64,000 nt of DNA from Sphingobacterium alkalisoli (GTDB lineage Bacteria; Bacteroidota; Bacteroidia; Sphingobacteriales; Sphingobacteriaceae). Positions 23,604-32,725 of the stretch are shown here, one piece after another. The stretch covers positions 1-64,000 of the forward strand of contig NZ_SUKA01000006.1 in the NCBI RefSeq assembly GCF_005049105.1. Direction: 5' to 3'. Below the pieces are notes generated by a model. That model was given only the letters and a program-made list of their open reading frames with translations, was not told where the DNA came from and did no database searches. The position numbers were made by a program, and so were the translations under genes. Numbering within the stretch: the first letter of the stretch is position 1; each line of letters opens with the position of its first letter.

Positions 23604-25536
23604 ATTTATAACTTCTTTGTGTTAACTTAACGTTTTCAAATACTAGTTCTTCTTTGTGAAGGACTTCTGGTTGATCATCGCCGGTATATTCCCATGCTGC
23701 CACGTATGTGAATTCTTCGTCGATACGCATCGCTTCGCCTTCCTCAGTTTGTGACTCCAAACGGAAGTGTCCTCCGCATGACTCTCTTCGATTCAAGGCA
23801 TCATCCACCATCAACTCTCCTAATTCTATAAAATCGGCAACACGGCCAGCTTTTTCAAGAGACATATTTAACTCTTCGTTCTCTCCTAAAACTCTGACAT
23901 TGCTCCAGAATTCTTTTTTTAGCTCCTGGATTAATCCTTTCGCTTTAGTAAGTCCCTCTGCAGTACGTGCCATGCCACAGTATTCCCACATAATATGGCC
24001 TAATTCTTTATGGATGTCGTCTACCGTTTTTTCACCTCTTAACGCTAATAGCGCATTGATTTTTTGTTCTACCTCTTGGCGGGTTTGCTCGAATGCAGGA
24101 TGATTTTTATCAACTGGATTAAAGTTTCCTAATTTTGCCAAATAGTCACCTACTGTATACGGAATCACAAAATAACCATCTGATAGCCCTTGCATTAATG
24201 CCGATGCACCCAAACGGTTAGCTCCGTGATCTGAGAAGTTACATTCTCCTAATGCATAAAGACCAGGGACAGTAGTCATTAAGTTATAATCTACCCAAAC
24301 GCCGCCCATTGTGTAGTGAACCGCAGGGTAAATACGCATAGGTTGTTTATAAGGGTTCTCATCCGTGATTTGGTAATACATGTCAAATAAATTACCATAT
24401 TTTGCACGTACAGTATCTTCACCCAAACGTTGGATGGCGTCTGCAAAATCCAAAAATACAGCCACACCTGACTTACCTACGCCTCGACCGTCATCTACTG
24501 CTTCTTTCGCATTCCGAGATGCTACATCCCGAGGTACTAAATTACCAAATGAAGGGTATTTGCGTTCTAAGAAGTAATCTCTGTCATCTTCTTTAATGTC
24601 TACTGCCTTCAATTCACCTTTGCGTAATTTAGCAGCTAACTCCGTTGTTTTAGGTACCCATACGCGGCCGTCATTACGTAGGGATTCTGACATTAGTGTT
24701 AATTTGGACTGATGATCACCTGTTACAGGAATACAAGTAGGGTGAATTTGCGTGTAGCAGGGATTAGCAAAGAAAGCTCCTCGCTTGTGGGCTCTCCAAG
24801 CAGCGGTTATATTACATCCCATCGCATTTGTCGACAAGAAGAATACGTTGCCATATCCACCGGTGCACAATAAGACAGCGTGTCCTTCGTGGGCTTCGAT
24901 CTTTCCTGTTACCATATCACGAGTGATAATACCACGTGCTTGACCGTCGATCTTTACAAGATCCAACATTTCATGGCGAGTGTAAGATTTTACTTTGCCT
25001 TTTTGAATTTGTCTATTTAAAGCAGAATAAGCACCTAACAATAGTTGCTGCCCTGTTTGACCACGTGCATAAAATGTACGTGAAACTTGCGCTCCCCCAA
25101 AGGAACGATTATCTAACAATCCCCCATATTCGCGTGCAAAAGGCACGCCTTGAGCAACGCATTGATCGATAATATTCGTCGAAACTTCCGCTAAACGGTA
25201 CACGTTTGCTTCACGCGCTCGATAGTCACCTCCTTTGATGGTATCGTAAAATAAACGGTATACAGAGTCACCGTCATTTTGATAATCCTTTGCAGCATTA
25301 ATACCCCCTTGTGCTGCAATAGAGTGTGCTCGACGGGGAGAATCTTGGTAACAAAATGTTTTCACATTGTAACCCAATTCTGCCAACGATGCGGCAGCAG
25401 AAGCACCAGCTAATCCCGTACCAACAACGATAATAGTAAATTTACGTTTGTTAGCTGGATTAACAAGCTTCATTTCAAATTTATGTTTTGACCATTTTTC
25501 AGCCAGTGGGCCTGCAGGTACTTTTGAATCTAACAT
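23602..25536 (-). CDS. sdhA: succinate dehydrogenase / fumarate reductase flavoprotein subunit
   Basis: SdhA oxidises succinate to fumarate on a covalently bound FAD. The 644-residue protein has the FAD dinucleotide loop VVGTGLAGASAAASL (about 37-51), the flavinylation site HSIAAQGGINA (about 71-81), and the substrate-site segments HPTCIP and GECNFSDHGANRLGASALMQ. Length and motif order fit the Bacteroidetes type that works with a one-piece cytochrome b subunit (type B complex). It is the middle gene of sdhCAB, 48 bases after sdhC. Confidence 0.96.
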   Translation of the reverse strand: MLDSKVPAGPLAEKWSKHKFEMKLVNPANKRKFTIIVVGTGLAGASAAASLAELGYNVKTFCYQDSPRRAHSIAAQGGINAAKDYQNDGDSVYRLFYDTIKGGDYRAREANVYRLAEVSTNIIDQCVAQGVPFAREYGGLLDNRSFGGAQVSRTFYARGQTGQQLLLGAYSALNRQIQKGKVKSYTRHEMLDLVKIDGQARGIITRDMVTGKIEAHEGHAVLLCTGGYGNVFFLSTNAMGCNITAAWRAHKRGAFFANPCYTQIHPTCIPVTGDHQSKLTLMSESLRNDGRVWVPKTTELAAKLRKGELKAVDIKEDDRDYFLERKYPSFGNLVPRDVASRNAKEAVDDGRGVGKSGVAVFLDFADAIQRLGEDTVRAKYGNLFDMYYQITDENPYKQPMRIYPAVHYTMGGVWVDYNLMTTVPGLYALGECNFSDHGANRLGASALMQGLSDGYFVIPYTVGDYLAKLGNFNPVDKNHPAFEQTRQEVEQKINALLALRGEKTVDDIHKELGHIMWEYCGMARTAEGLTKAKGLIQELKKEFWSNVRVLGENEELNMSLEKAGRVADFIELGELMVDDALNRRESCGGHFRLESQTEEGEAMRIDEEFTYVAAWEYTGDDQPEVLHKEELVFENVKLTQRSYK

Positions 25537-25584
25537 ATGCTTTATTTATTTTAATAGATTTGCGTGATACGCTATCCTAAAATA

Positions 25585-26361
25585 TTACTTAATGAAATAA
25601 AAATATAATGGCATTATAGCAAATGCGATAGGGATAATAACACCAAATATCCAAACCCCTAAAAACCGAATGATAGGCACATATTTCTTATGATTAAAAC
25701 CTATTGTCTGAAACGCCGAACCGAATCCATGTATCAAGTGAAACGCTAAAGCTGCCATGGCGATTACATATAGTGCAACCAGACCAATGTTTTGAAATGC
25801 ATAATCTACTTGTTTATAAAGATCGCGGGCTTTTGTTACCTCTACACCATTTTCAGTAATCACTGAATATTCCGTAAAGTCTGTCGCTTGCAGTTCGTGG
25901 GTCGTCACGGTTCCTGTGGAAAGATCTTTATGATACTCTACATAAGGTACTTGATCATTGTGATACTTCCACCAAAAGTTTTGTAAATGCGTAGCTAAAA
26001 ATACTAAGATGATAGTACCTAATATCCCCATATTACGAGAATTCCACTTACTGTTTGCTTGGCCATCATATTGTTTGTATGCAATAGGTCTAGCCGTTTT
26101 ATTATTCATTGTCACTACTATTGCATAGATAGCATGAATGATAATAGAGGCATAAAGTAAGTATGAAACTACTTTAATAGGTGTAAAATGTGTCATGAAA
26201 TAAGCATAATTATTAAATGCATATCCTTCATCACTTTTAAATAACTGCAAGTTACCGATCAGGTGAATAACTAGGAACGTACATAAAAATAATCCTGTTA
26301 AGCTCATGATCAGTTTCTTCCCAATGGAAGAACTTAAAACTGGCTTCGATTTACTACTCAT
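25585..26361 (-). CDS. sdhC: succinate dehydrogenase cytochrome b subunit, type B
   Basis: The 258-residue membrane protein anchors SdhAB and carries two haems in this class. There are five membrane helices: about 15-35 (LIMSLTGLFLCTFLVIHLIG), 60-80, 112-130, 190-210 and 230-255. The likely haem ligands are His33 (VIHL), a His in the second helix (IIHAIYA), His120 (ATHLQNFWW) and His in FHLIHGFG. A polar insert between helices 3 and 4 (about 131-185) is longer than in Bacillus. It opens the sdhCAB transcript. Confidence 0.93.
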   Translation of the reverse strand: MSSKSKPVLSSSIGKKLIMSLTGLFLCTFLVIHLIGNLQLFKSDEGYAFNNYAYFMTHFTPIKVVSYLLYASIIIHAIYAIVVTMNNKTARPIAYKQYDGQANSKWNSRNMGILGTIILVFLATHLQNFWWKYHNDQVPYVEYHKDLSTGTVTTHELQATDFTEYSVITENGVEVTKARDLYKQVDYAFQNIGLVALYVIAMAALAFHLIHGFGSAFQTIGFNHKKYVPIIRFLGVWIFGVIIPIAFAIMPLYFYFIK

Positions 26362-26385
26362 TATCCTTGTAATTTATTTTAAGGG

Positions 26386-26393
26386 CAAAAATA
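26386..26393 (-). promoter_or_regulatory. -7 promoter element of sdhCAB
   Basis: On the minus strand this reads TATTTTTG, a perfect TAnnTTTG, 24 bases before the sdhC ATG. No convincing -33 TTG is placed 19 nt upstream. Confidence 0.5.
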
Positions 26394-26469
26394 TCTATTT
26401 ACTTTATAATAAATCCGTTTATAATACAAAAAACCTATAATTTAGAATTGTTCTAATTTCAGTATATAA

Positions 26470-26503
26470 AAAGAGGTCGAATGCGTTAACATCCGACCTC
26501 TTT
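26470..26503. terminator. terminator between the outer-membrane barrel gene and the sdh promoter
   Basis: AAAGAGGTCG and CGACCTCTTT form a perfect 10-bp stem; with A-run on the left it terminates the minus-strand barrel gene that ends at 26532, before the sdh promoter. Confidence 0.8.
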
Positions 26504-26531
26504 AGCTTATATTTCTATACAGATATACCGC

Positions 26532-27113
26532 CTATAAGAAAGCGAAACCTACGCCGATGGTCCACATTCTTATTTTTTGATTATCGTTTCCACTGCCGTT
26601 AAGGTTAGTCAACCCATGCTCGTAACGTAAATCTACGGTTAGCTTGCTTATATCCGCGCCAATTCCTCCAATGATTCCTGTTGAAGTTTTCTTGTAACTA
26701 TCCCAATTGGTCGCCTGTGTGAAATCAATATCACCATCCTGTGCAAAGGAAAATACGGGGCCTGCTTGCACACGGAAGCCAACCGGACCTAAACCTATTT
26801 TCGTTCCCAGCAAAATAGGTACGTCAAAGCTTTTGAACGTGGCGTCTCCACTTTCATTTCCTTCTTTAAGGCCTACTTTTTTGTTGGCAAAATACGCCTC
26901 GGGTTGTACGTGAAAGCCTGCTATTCCTACACGGCCCCATAACCCCAGTTGGTAACCTGTCTTCGTATCGGAGTTGAATAATTTACCCTCTGAATGTAGT
27001 GTAGAAAAGCCTAGAGCTCCTTTTATGCCCAATTTGAATGACGGAAGTAATTGTGCCTGCGAATTCGTGATTGATAAAAGGCAGACAATTGCTACGAGTA
27101 TTAGTTTTTTCAT
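26532..27113 (-). CDS. outer-membrane beta-barrel protein (PorT-like family)
   Basis: The 193-residue protein has a signal peptide (MKKLILVAIVCLLSITNSQA) and a chain of short amphipathic strands with Gly and aromatic ends: FKLGIKGALGFSTL, GYQLGLWGRVGIAGFHVQPE, VPILLGTKIGLGPVGFRVQ, ending RMWTIGVGFAFL. This is the pattern of the beta-barrel domain PF13568 common in Bacteroidetes. Specific role unknown. Start at 27113 gives the best signal peptide. Divergent from the CsbD-like gene across 66 bases. Confidence 0.82.
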   Translation of the reverse strand: MKKLILVAIVCLLSITNSQAQLLPSFKLGIKGALGFSTLHSEGKLFNSDTKTGYQLGLWGRVGIAGFHVQPEAYFANKKVGLKEGNESGDATFKSFDVPILLGTKIGLGPVGFRVQAGPVFSFAQDGDIDFTQATNWDSYKKTSTGIIGGIGADISKLTVDLRYEHGLTNLNGSGNDNQKIRMWTIGVGFAFL

Positions 27114-27179
27114 GTGATAAGTGTTAAATTTAGCAACTAAAATAAGAATTAATCTTTAACTGACATAAATGATTGTACT

Positions 27180-27395
27180 ATGATAACGTTTAAAATTTCA
27201 AATTCTGATTGGGAAGTGCTAAAAATAAAACTTCAACGAAAATACAATCACCTGACAGATGCTGATTTGCGATACAACGAAGGAGAAGAGGAGGCGCTTT
27301 TGGAACGCTTAGCGAAAAGATTACGTAGAAACAGAGATTACGTTTTTTTTACACTATCTAAAGAATTGACCGACTTAGACAGTAATAGGTTGTAA
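27180..27395 (+). CDS. small CsbD-like protein
   Basis: The 71-residue protein has the layout of CsbD family members: W-x(3)-K-x-K-L at the start (WEVLKIKLQRKYNHLTDADL), an acidic middle (NEGEEEALLERLAKRLRR) and a short tail. CsbD proteins are small helical stress proteins of unclear action. The gene is 5 bases before csaA and so is read with it. I place it by the pattern KLxxKYxxLTDxDLxYxEGxExxLLxRLxKRL, not by a firm match. Confidence 0.65.
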   Translation: MITFKISNSDWEVLKIKLQRKYNHLTDADLRYNEGEEEALLERLAKRLRRNRDYVFFTLSKELTDLDSNRL

Positions 27396-27400
27396 CGGAA

Positions 27401-27736
27401 ATGGAGGAGATAAGTTGGACAGAATTTGAAAAAGTTGATCTTCGTGTAGGAACTATTTTGGAAGTATATGACTTTCCTGAGGCGCGTAAGCCAGCCTATC
27501 AACTGCGTATAGATTTTGGAGAATTAGGTGTTAAAAAATCCAGTGCCCAAATTACGAAATTATACACTAAGGAAGCATTGATAAATCGACAGGTTATTGC
27601 GGTTGTCAATTTCCCTAAAAAGCAGATTGGTAAGTTTCTGTCTGAGTGTTTGGTTACTGGATTTGAAGATGAAAATGGAGATATTGTACTTTCTAGTGTA
27701 GAGCGCCGGCTTCCGAACGGTGCTAAATTGAACTAA
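27401..27736 (+). CDS. csaA: CsaA-type tRNA-binding protein
   Basis: The 111-residue protein is a stand-alone tRNA-binding OB fold, like CsaA and the C-terminal domain of methionyl-tRNA synthetase. It shows FEKVDLRVGTILEVYDFPEARKP (split here as FEKVDLRVGTILEV and FPEARKPAYQL), then SSAQITKLY, VVNFPKKQIGKFLSECLV and the final SSVERRLPNGAKLN. CsaA was named for a chaperone-like effect in Bacillus; binding to tRNA is the firmer property. It lies between the CsbD-like gene and tadA with very short gaps. Confidence 0.9.
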   Translation: MEEISWTEFEKVDLRVGTILEVYDFPEARKPAYQLRIDFGELGVKKSSAQITKLYTKEALINRQVIAVVNFPKKQIGKFLSECLVTGFEDENGDIVLSSVERRLPNGAKLN

Positions 27737-27737
27737 A

Positions 27738-28205
27738 ATGCGGATTTTTAATTTTGAGAACGATACATCTTTATCGACAGACGAGCTGTATATGAAAGAG
27801 GCGCTGCGACTGGCGCAGCGTGCCTTTGAAGAAGACGAAGTCCCGATAGGTGCGATCGTTGTTTCTCAGGGGAAAATTATTGGAAAAGGCTATAACTTAA
27901 CTGAGCGTTTGAATGATGTTACCGCTCATGCGGAAATGCAGGCGTTTACAGCCGCTTCTAATTTTATTGGAGGCAAATATTTAACAGATTGTACATTGTA
28001 TGTTACAATAGAGCCTTGTGTGATGTGTGCCGGGGCATCGTATTGGACTCAGATATCCCGTATTGTGTATGGGGCAAAAGACGAAAAGAGGGGTTTTGCT
28101 AAGTTTAATCAACAGATTATCCATCCAAAGACGGAAATTGTTGGAGGAGTGATGGAAGAGGATTGCGCAACGTTAATTAAATCATTTTTTCGTAATAAAC
28201 GTTGA
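27738..28205 (+). CDS. tadA: tRNA-specific adenosine deaminase (nucleoside deaminase family)
   Basis: TadA turns A34 of tRNA-Arg(ACG) into inosine. The 155-residue protein has the zinc site HAEMQAF (His64, Glu66 the proton shuttle) and PCVMCAGA (Cys94, Cys97), with EVPIGAIVV upstream, all in the TadA arrangement. It begins one base after csaA ends, so the pair of tRNA-directed proteins is co-expressed. A guanine deaminase is the main alternative within the fold, but the ALRLAQRAFEEDEVPIGA start favours TadA. Confidence 0.9.
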   Translation: MRIFNFENDTSLSTDELYMKEALRLAQRAFEEDEVPIGAIVVSQGKIIGKGYNLTERLNDVTAHAEMQAFTAASNFIGGKYLTDCTLYVTIEPCVMCAGASYWTQISRIVYGAKDEKRGFAKFNQQIIHPKTEIVGGVMEEDCATLIKSFFRNKR

Positions 28206-28305
28206 TTTGTCTTTAAAATGACGATTCCGACAAACAAACCTAATACGAAATTTGTTATATTCGTGCTGTTAATAATAGAATAATAAACATAAACATAACA
28301 AAACT

Positions 28306-28914
28306 ATGGCATTTGAATTAGAAGCATTACCATACGCTGCAGACGCGCTAGAACCACATATTGATAGAGAGACCATGGAAATTCATCATGATCGTCATCA
28401 TCAAGCTTATATCGATAACTTAAATAAGGCTATTGCTGGAACGGATGCTGAAAATGCATCTTTAGAAGATATTTTGAAAAATGTGAGTAACTATTCGCCC
28501 GCTGTTCGTAACAACGGTGGAGGACATTTCAATCACAGGTTATTTTGGTCTGTTTTAGGTCCTAACGGGGGTGGCGCTCCTACGGGCGAGTTGGCTCAGG
28601 CTATTGATGATGCATTTGGCTCTTTCGATGAATTGAAAAAGAAACTACAAGAAGCTGGAGCAACCCGTTTCGGTTCGGGCTGGTCATGGCTTATCGTTGG
28701 TGAAGATGGTAAATTGGCCGTCACTTCTACTCCTAATCAAGATAATCCTTTGATGGATGTGGCAGACGTAAAAGGTACACCAATCCTTGGTATTGATGTA
28801 TGGGAGCATGCGTACTATTTGAAATATCAAAACAAACGCCCCGCTTATTTAGAAGCAATTTTTAATGTTGTTAACTGGGATGCTGTAGCACAAAACTACG
28901 CATCGGCTAAGTAA
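28306..28914 (+). CDS. sodA: superoxide dismutase (Fe/Mn)
   Basis: The enzyme dismutates superoxide to O2 and H2O2 in the cytoplasm; there is no signal peptide. The 202-residue protein has metal ligands at His27 (METMEIHHDRHHQAYIDN region), His in GGHFNHRLFW (about 76-80), and Asp and His in DVWEHAYYLKYQ (about 165-171). GGAPTGEL and FGSGWSWLI are the usual family segments. Whether Fe or Mn is used cannot be read safely. It precedes msrA, another oxidative-damage gene. TATATTCG at 28256-28263, 42 bases upstream of the start, is a near match to the promoter -7 element. Confidence 0.96.
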   Translation: MAFELEALPYAADALEPHIDRETMEIHHDRHHQAYIDNLNKAIAGTDAENASLEDILKNVSNYSPAVRNNGGGHFNHRLFWSVLGPNGGGAPTGELAQAIDDAFGSFDELKKKLQEAGATRFGSGWSWLIVGEDGKLAVTSTPNQDNPLMDVADVKGTPILGIDVWEHAYYLKYQNKRPAYLEAIFNVVNWDAVAQNYASAK

Positions 28915-28934
28915 TAATATTGATGGTTTAAGGG

Positions 28935-28965
28935 AAGGCGATATAGTTTCTATGTCGCCTTTTTT
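28935..28965 (+). terminator. terminator of sodA
   Basis: AAGGCGATATAG and CTATGTCGCCTT form a 12-bp stem with one G-T pair, followed by TTTTTA. Confidence 0.85.
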
Positions 28966-29138
28966 ACTTCTAATAGCACATTGGAGGGGATCGACTAGGA
29001 TGAACTATGCTATTATGACTCATGGACGAGGCAGCGTGTTAACTAACTGGCGGGTATGCTGCGGTACTGTTGTGAAAGATACAGGAGCTGAAAACTAAAA
29101 AATACTACCGTCAGCGGGATGAACAAAATTTTATACGT

Positions 29139-29777
29139 ATGAAAAAGATAGGACTCTTGTTATTATTATTGTTACCGGTTTTAGGATCTTGTCAACATAT
29201 GAATTCGAAAACAGCAGAAATTAAACAAATTAGAAATATGGGAAATGCATCGAATACGGCTATATTAGCTGCAGGATGTTTTTGGTGCGTAGAAGCTCCA
29301 TTGTTACTATTGGATGGGGTAGATACGGTAGTGTCCGGATATATTGGTGGCCACGTTGTTAATCCAAATTATACGCAGGTTTCAATGGGTAATACGGGAC
29401 ATGCAGAAGCGGTGTTGATAAAATTTGATCCTTCAAAAATAAGTTATGATGGATTATTGGAGGCCTTTTTTTTGATACATGATCCCACGCAGCTTAATAG
29501 ACAAGGAAATGATATTGGAACGCAGTATCGTTCGGCTATATTTCCACTTAATGATGAGCAGGAAGAAAAGGCAAGGTATTACATTGAAAAATTAAATGCG
29601 GAAAAGGTGTATGATAATCCTATTGTAACTACTATAGAGAATGCCAGTGAATTTTATAAGGCAGAAGATTATCATCAAAATTATTATGCCCTGAATCCAA
29701 ATGAAATGTATTGCAGGCTCGTCATTAAACCAAAAATGGACAAGTTTAAGAAAGTGTTCGCGGACAAATTAAAATAA
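29139..29777 (+). CDS. msrA: peptide-methionine (S)-S-oxide reductase, lipoprotein form
   Basis: MsrA reduces methionine-S-sulfoxide in proteins. The catalytic Cys47 is in AAGCFWC, followed by the usual GYIGGHVVNPNYTQVSMGNTGHAE (VVSGYIGGHVVNPNYTQ, then TGHAEAV) and GNDIGTQYRSAIF. The protein begins with a lipoprotein signal ending VLGSC (Cys18), so it works outside the cytoplasm, where oxidised envelope proteins need repair. The domain lies in residues about 41-205. An AraC regulator starts 13 bases behind it. The 160-base stretch before it shows no clear promoter or small gene. Confidence 0.93.
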   Translation: MKKIGLLLLLLLPVLGSCQHMNSKTAEIKQIRNMGNASNTAILAAGCFWCVEAPLLLLDGVDTVVSGYIGGHVVNPNYTQVSMGNTGHAEAVLIKFDPSKISYDGLLEAFFLIHDPTQLNRQGNDIGTQYRSAIFPLNDEQEEKARYYIEKLNAEKVYDNPIVTTIENASEFYKAEDYHQNYYALNPNEMYCRLVIKPKMDKFKKVFADKLK

Positions 29778-29790
29778 TTACTGGCCAATT

Positions 29791-30660
29791 ATGAAGGCGA
29801 TACAATTTACTGTTCCGGTATATGGTGAAGATTTGTTTGCTCTTTTAGAAGATAAGAAAGATAATTTTTATGGTTACTATCATCGACATGAGGAGCTCCA
29901 AATTACCTATATTCTCAAGGGGAGGGGAACCATCATGATTGGTAACGTTGTGCAGTCTTTTAGTCAGGATGACGTGTTTATTCTGAAACCGAATGAACCG
30001 CATATGTTTGATAAGTATGGGGCTGAAAAAGTAATCGAGGAAGATACGATTCATGCTGTTCATCTGTTTGTCAATCTTGAAAGGATGACTAAACTTTTCG
30101 CACTAGCTGAGTTTGCAGATCTCAGTACATACTTTCGTGACCTAGATGTAAGTAAACGGTTAGAATCTTCTGTTGCTCATCTACTACGGGATAACTTTTT
30201 GAACCTACTATACAAAGTGGGCATTCCAAAATTTACTGAATTTATAACACTATTGCATGGTCTTATGCAAAGTCGAAATGAATCCATATCGTTATATTCA
30301 GGTATACGAAATTTAAATTACTCCGATAAAGATGGCGAACGCATAAGTTCTGTATTTAAATATACTTTAGATAATTTTGAGCATGATATTAGCATTAGCG
30401 AAGTCGCTTCTTTAGTTTATATGACACCCACATCGTTTTGTAAATTTTTTAAAAAGCATACGATGAAAACTTATATCGGTTTTCTAAACGAGGTCAGGAT
30501 TGAAAAAGCTTGTCAGCTGTTAATTAATAGAAAGACAGAAAGTATCTCAGAAACAGCATTTCGGGTAGGATTCAATAATATCGTTCATTTTAATCGTGTT
30601 TTTAAGCGTGTTATGGGACTCTCGCCGCATAATTACACTAGACTGCATACACTAGTTTAA
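29791..30660 (+). CDS. AraC-family transcriptional regulator
   Basis: The 289-residue protein has an N-terminal cupin fold (about 10-100; YYHRHEELQITYILKGRGT, then VFILKPNEPHMFD) and a C-terminal double helix-turn-helix (about 185-285; SISEVASLVYMTPTSFCKFF and SISETAFRVGFNNIVHFNRVF). Cupin-type AraC proteins often sense sugars or other small carbon compounds. It lies 13 bases behind msrA and 262 bases ahead of pruA, both in the same direction. pruA is a possible target, which is inference from position. Confidence 0.88.
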   Translation: MKAIQFTVPVYGEDLFALLEDKKDNFYGYYHRHEELQITYILKGRGTIMIGNVVQSFSQDDVFILKPNEPHMFDKYGAEKVIEEDTIHAVHLFVNLERMTKLFALAEFADLSTYFRDLDVSKRLESSVAHLLRDNFLNLLYKVGIPKFTEFITLLHGLMQSRNESISLYSGIRNLNYSDKDGERISSVFKYTLDNFEHDISISEVASLVYMTPTSFCKFFKKHTMKTYIGFLNEVRIEKACQLLINRKTESISETAFRVGFNNIVHFNRVFKRVMGLSPHNYTRLHTLV

Positions 30661-30922
30661 GAGCATTTTTGACATAATTTGTCTTTTGATGGGTAGGTGA
30701 AGAGGAGTTCCAGTATAGATAAAGTGACACTCGTTATAAAGGGTAAATGGAGTTTTTTGCCTGTATACTAGTTTTTTATAATTTAATTGCTCGTTGTATT
30801 TGATCTTTATTTCACCTTTTTCGATAAACTTTGTGGTGGATAAAATAGGTTAAATGATGGATAAATGTGGTGTACTCATCCTGTCAATTATGATGTATTT
30901 TTACATAAATAAAAATTGAATT

Positions 30923-32560
30923 ATGTTAAAAGGTTTTTTTAATGTTCCAGCTCCTGTAAATGAGCCCGTGTACACGTATGCACCCGGAACGAAAGAGAGA
31001 AGTTTATTGAAAGAGGCTATTTCAGAAGCAAGAGCTAAGGAAATCGATGTGCCAATGTATATTGGTGATGAAGAAGTTCGCACAGAAAACAAAGTGCAAT
31101 TAACTCCACCACACGACCACCAACATGTATTGGGCTACTATTCCCAAGGTACAAAATCTAATGTAACAGACGCTATTAACGCGGCGCTAGCAGCAAAATC
31201 TAATTGGGAGAACCTCCCATGGGAACAGCGTGCAGCTGTTTTCCTGAAGGCAGCGGAGCTGGCTTCTACCAAATACCGCTATAAATTAAATGCTGCAACT
31301 ATGCTGGGGCAATCAAAAAATGCGTATCAGGCGGAGATTGACTCAGCATGTGAGTTTACCGATTTTTTACGGTTTAATGTGCAGTATATGAGCGAGATCT
31401 ATGCGCAACAACCTCCCGCAAATAGCAAGGGGGTGTGGAATCGTGTTGAACAACGTCCATTAGAAGGCTTTGTTTTTGCATTAACACCATTCAATTTTAC
31501 CGCTATTGCAGGTAATTTACCTTCATGCGTCGCTATGATGGGAAATGTTGTTGTTTGGAAGCCATCAAATACCCAGATATACTCTGCAAATATTTTGATG
31601 CAAATTTTTAAGGAAGCGGGTTTGCCTGATGGTGTTATAAATTTGGTATATGTCTCTGGCCCGGATGCGGGAGATGTTATCTTTAAACATCCAGATTTTG
31701 CAGGTATTCACTTTACAGGCTCTACAGGTGTCTTCCAAGATGTTTGGAAGACAATTGGTCAAAACATCCATTTATATAAAACATATCCTCGTATAGTTGG
31801 AGAGACGGGTGGTAAGGATTTTATATTGGCTCATCCTTCTGCAGATTTAGCCGTATTGAATACAGCCTTAGTACGTGGGGCATTCGAGTATCAGGGACAA
31901 AAATGTTCTGCGGCATCACGTGCATATATCCCACAATCATTGTGGTCGAATTTACAACAATCTATGGAAAAAGATATTAAATCTTTCAAAATGGGTGGAA
32001 CGGAAGATTTTGGTAACTTCATCAATGCTGTAATTGACGAAAAAGCATTTGATAAGATTACAAAATATATTGATAATGCAAAACAATCCGTCGATGCAGA
32101 GGTAGTTATCGGCGGAGGTTACGATAAATCTAAGGGCTATTTTATTGAACCAACTGTTATTCTAGCTAAAAAGGCAGACTATGAAACTTTGTCTGAAGAA
32201 TTATTTGGTCCTGTGTTAACTGTTTATGTTTATGAAGACAGAAATTGGAGTGAAACGTTGGAATTGGTCGATAGTACATCGATTTATGCATTGACCGGCG
32301 CTATTATTTCTCAGGATCGCTATGCTATACAAGAAGCTACTCATATATTACGCAATGCAGCAGGTAACTTCTATATTAATGATAAATGTACTGGTGCCGT
32401 AGTAGGGCAACAACCTTTTGGTGGGGCACGCGGCTCGGGCACAAATGATAAAGCTGGATCGATGATCAACTTATTACGATGGGTGTCTCCCCGCACAATA
32501 AAAGAAACATTTGCTGCGGATACAGATTACAGGTATCCATTTTTGAGCTCTGAAGATTAA
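30923..32560 (+). CDS. pruA: L-glutamate gamma-semialdehyde (1-pyrroline-5-carboxylate) dehydrogenase
   Basis: The enzyme oxidises glutamate semialdehyde to glutamate with NAD+, the second step of proline breakdown, and also takes part in arginine/ornithine breakdown. The 545-residue ALDH has FALTPFNFTAIAGNLP, catalytic Glu about 294 in GETGGKDFI, catalytic Cys about 328 in QGQKCSAASRAY, and the PruA-like FNVPAPVNEPVYTYAPGT start. No PutA proline dehydrogenase domain is fused or next to it. The 262-base upstream spacer is AT-rich and holds no clear promoter. Confidence 0.94.
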   Translation: MLKGFFNVPAPVNEPVYTYAPGTKERSLLKEAISEARAKEIDVPMYIGDEEVRTENKVQLTPPHDHQHVLGYYSQGTKSNVTDAINAALAAKSNWENLPWEQRAAVFLKAAELASTKYRYKLNAATMLGQSKNAYQAEIDSACEFTDFLRFNVQYMSEIYAQQPPANSKGVWNRVEQRPLEGFVFALTPFNFTAIAGNLPSCVAMMGNVVVWKPSNTQIYSANILMQIFKEAGLPDGVINLVYVSGPDAGDVIFKHPDFAGIHFTGSTGVFQDVWKTIGQNIHLYKTYPRIVGETGGKDFILAHPSADLAVLNTALVRGAFEYQGQKCSAASRAYIPQSLWSNLQQSMEKDIKSFKMGGTEDFGNFINAVIDEKAFDKITKYIDNAKQSVDAEVVIGGGYDKSKGYFIEPTVILAKKADYETLSEELFGPVLTVYVYEDRNWSETLELVDSTSIYALTGAIISQDRYAIQEATHILRNAAGNFYINDKCTGAVVGQQPFGGARGSGTNDKAGSMINLLRWVSPRTIKETFAADTDYRYPFLSSED

Positions 32561-32576
32561 AGACAAAGTATAAGAG

Positions 32577-32616
32577 TATAAAGACAGAAGTTCAATTAAT
32601 GGATTCCTGTCTTATA
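32577..32616. repeat. imperfect inverted repeat behind pruA
   Basis: TATAAAGACAG (32577-32587) and CTGTCTTATA (32607-32616) are complementary apart from one extra A. The surrounding AGACAAAGTATAAGAG is low complexity. No T-run follows, so I do not call it a terminator. Confidence 0.4.
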
Positions 32617-32667
32617 TATTTTCTCATACCTCTCTGTGCGTAAATTGCCTTGAAAAAATGTAAGTGA

Positions 32668-32705
32668 AAAAGAAAGAGCAACCAATTTTCGGTTGCTCTT
32701 TCTTT
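32668..32705. terminator. bidirectional terminator between pruA and recA
   Basis: AAAGAAAGAGCAACC and GGTTGCTCTTTCTTT form a perfect 15-bp stem. pruA ends to its left and recA ends to its right. Confidence 0.88.
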
Positions 32706-32725
32706 ACAGTATATATGAATAAAGT

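Noticed and set aside
32561..32640. Terminator at the repeat behind pruA
   Set aside because: The imperfect stem has a 19-base loop and no T-run; a perfect terminator follows at 32668.
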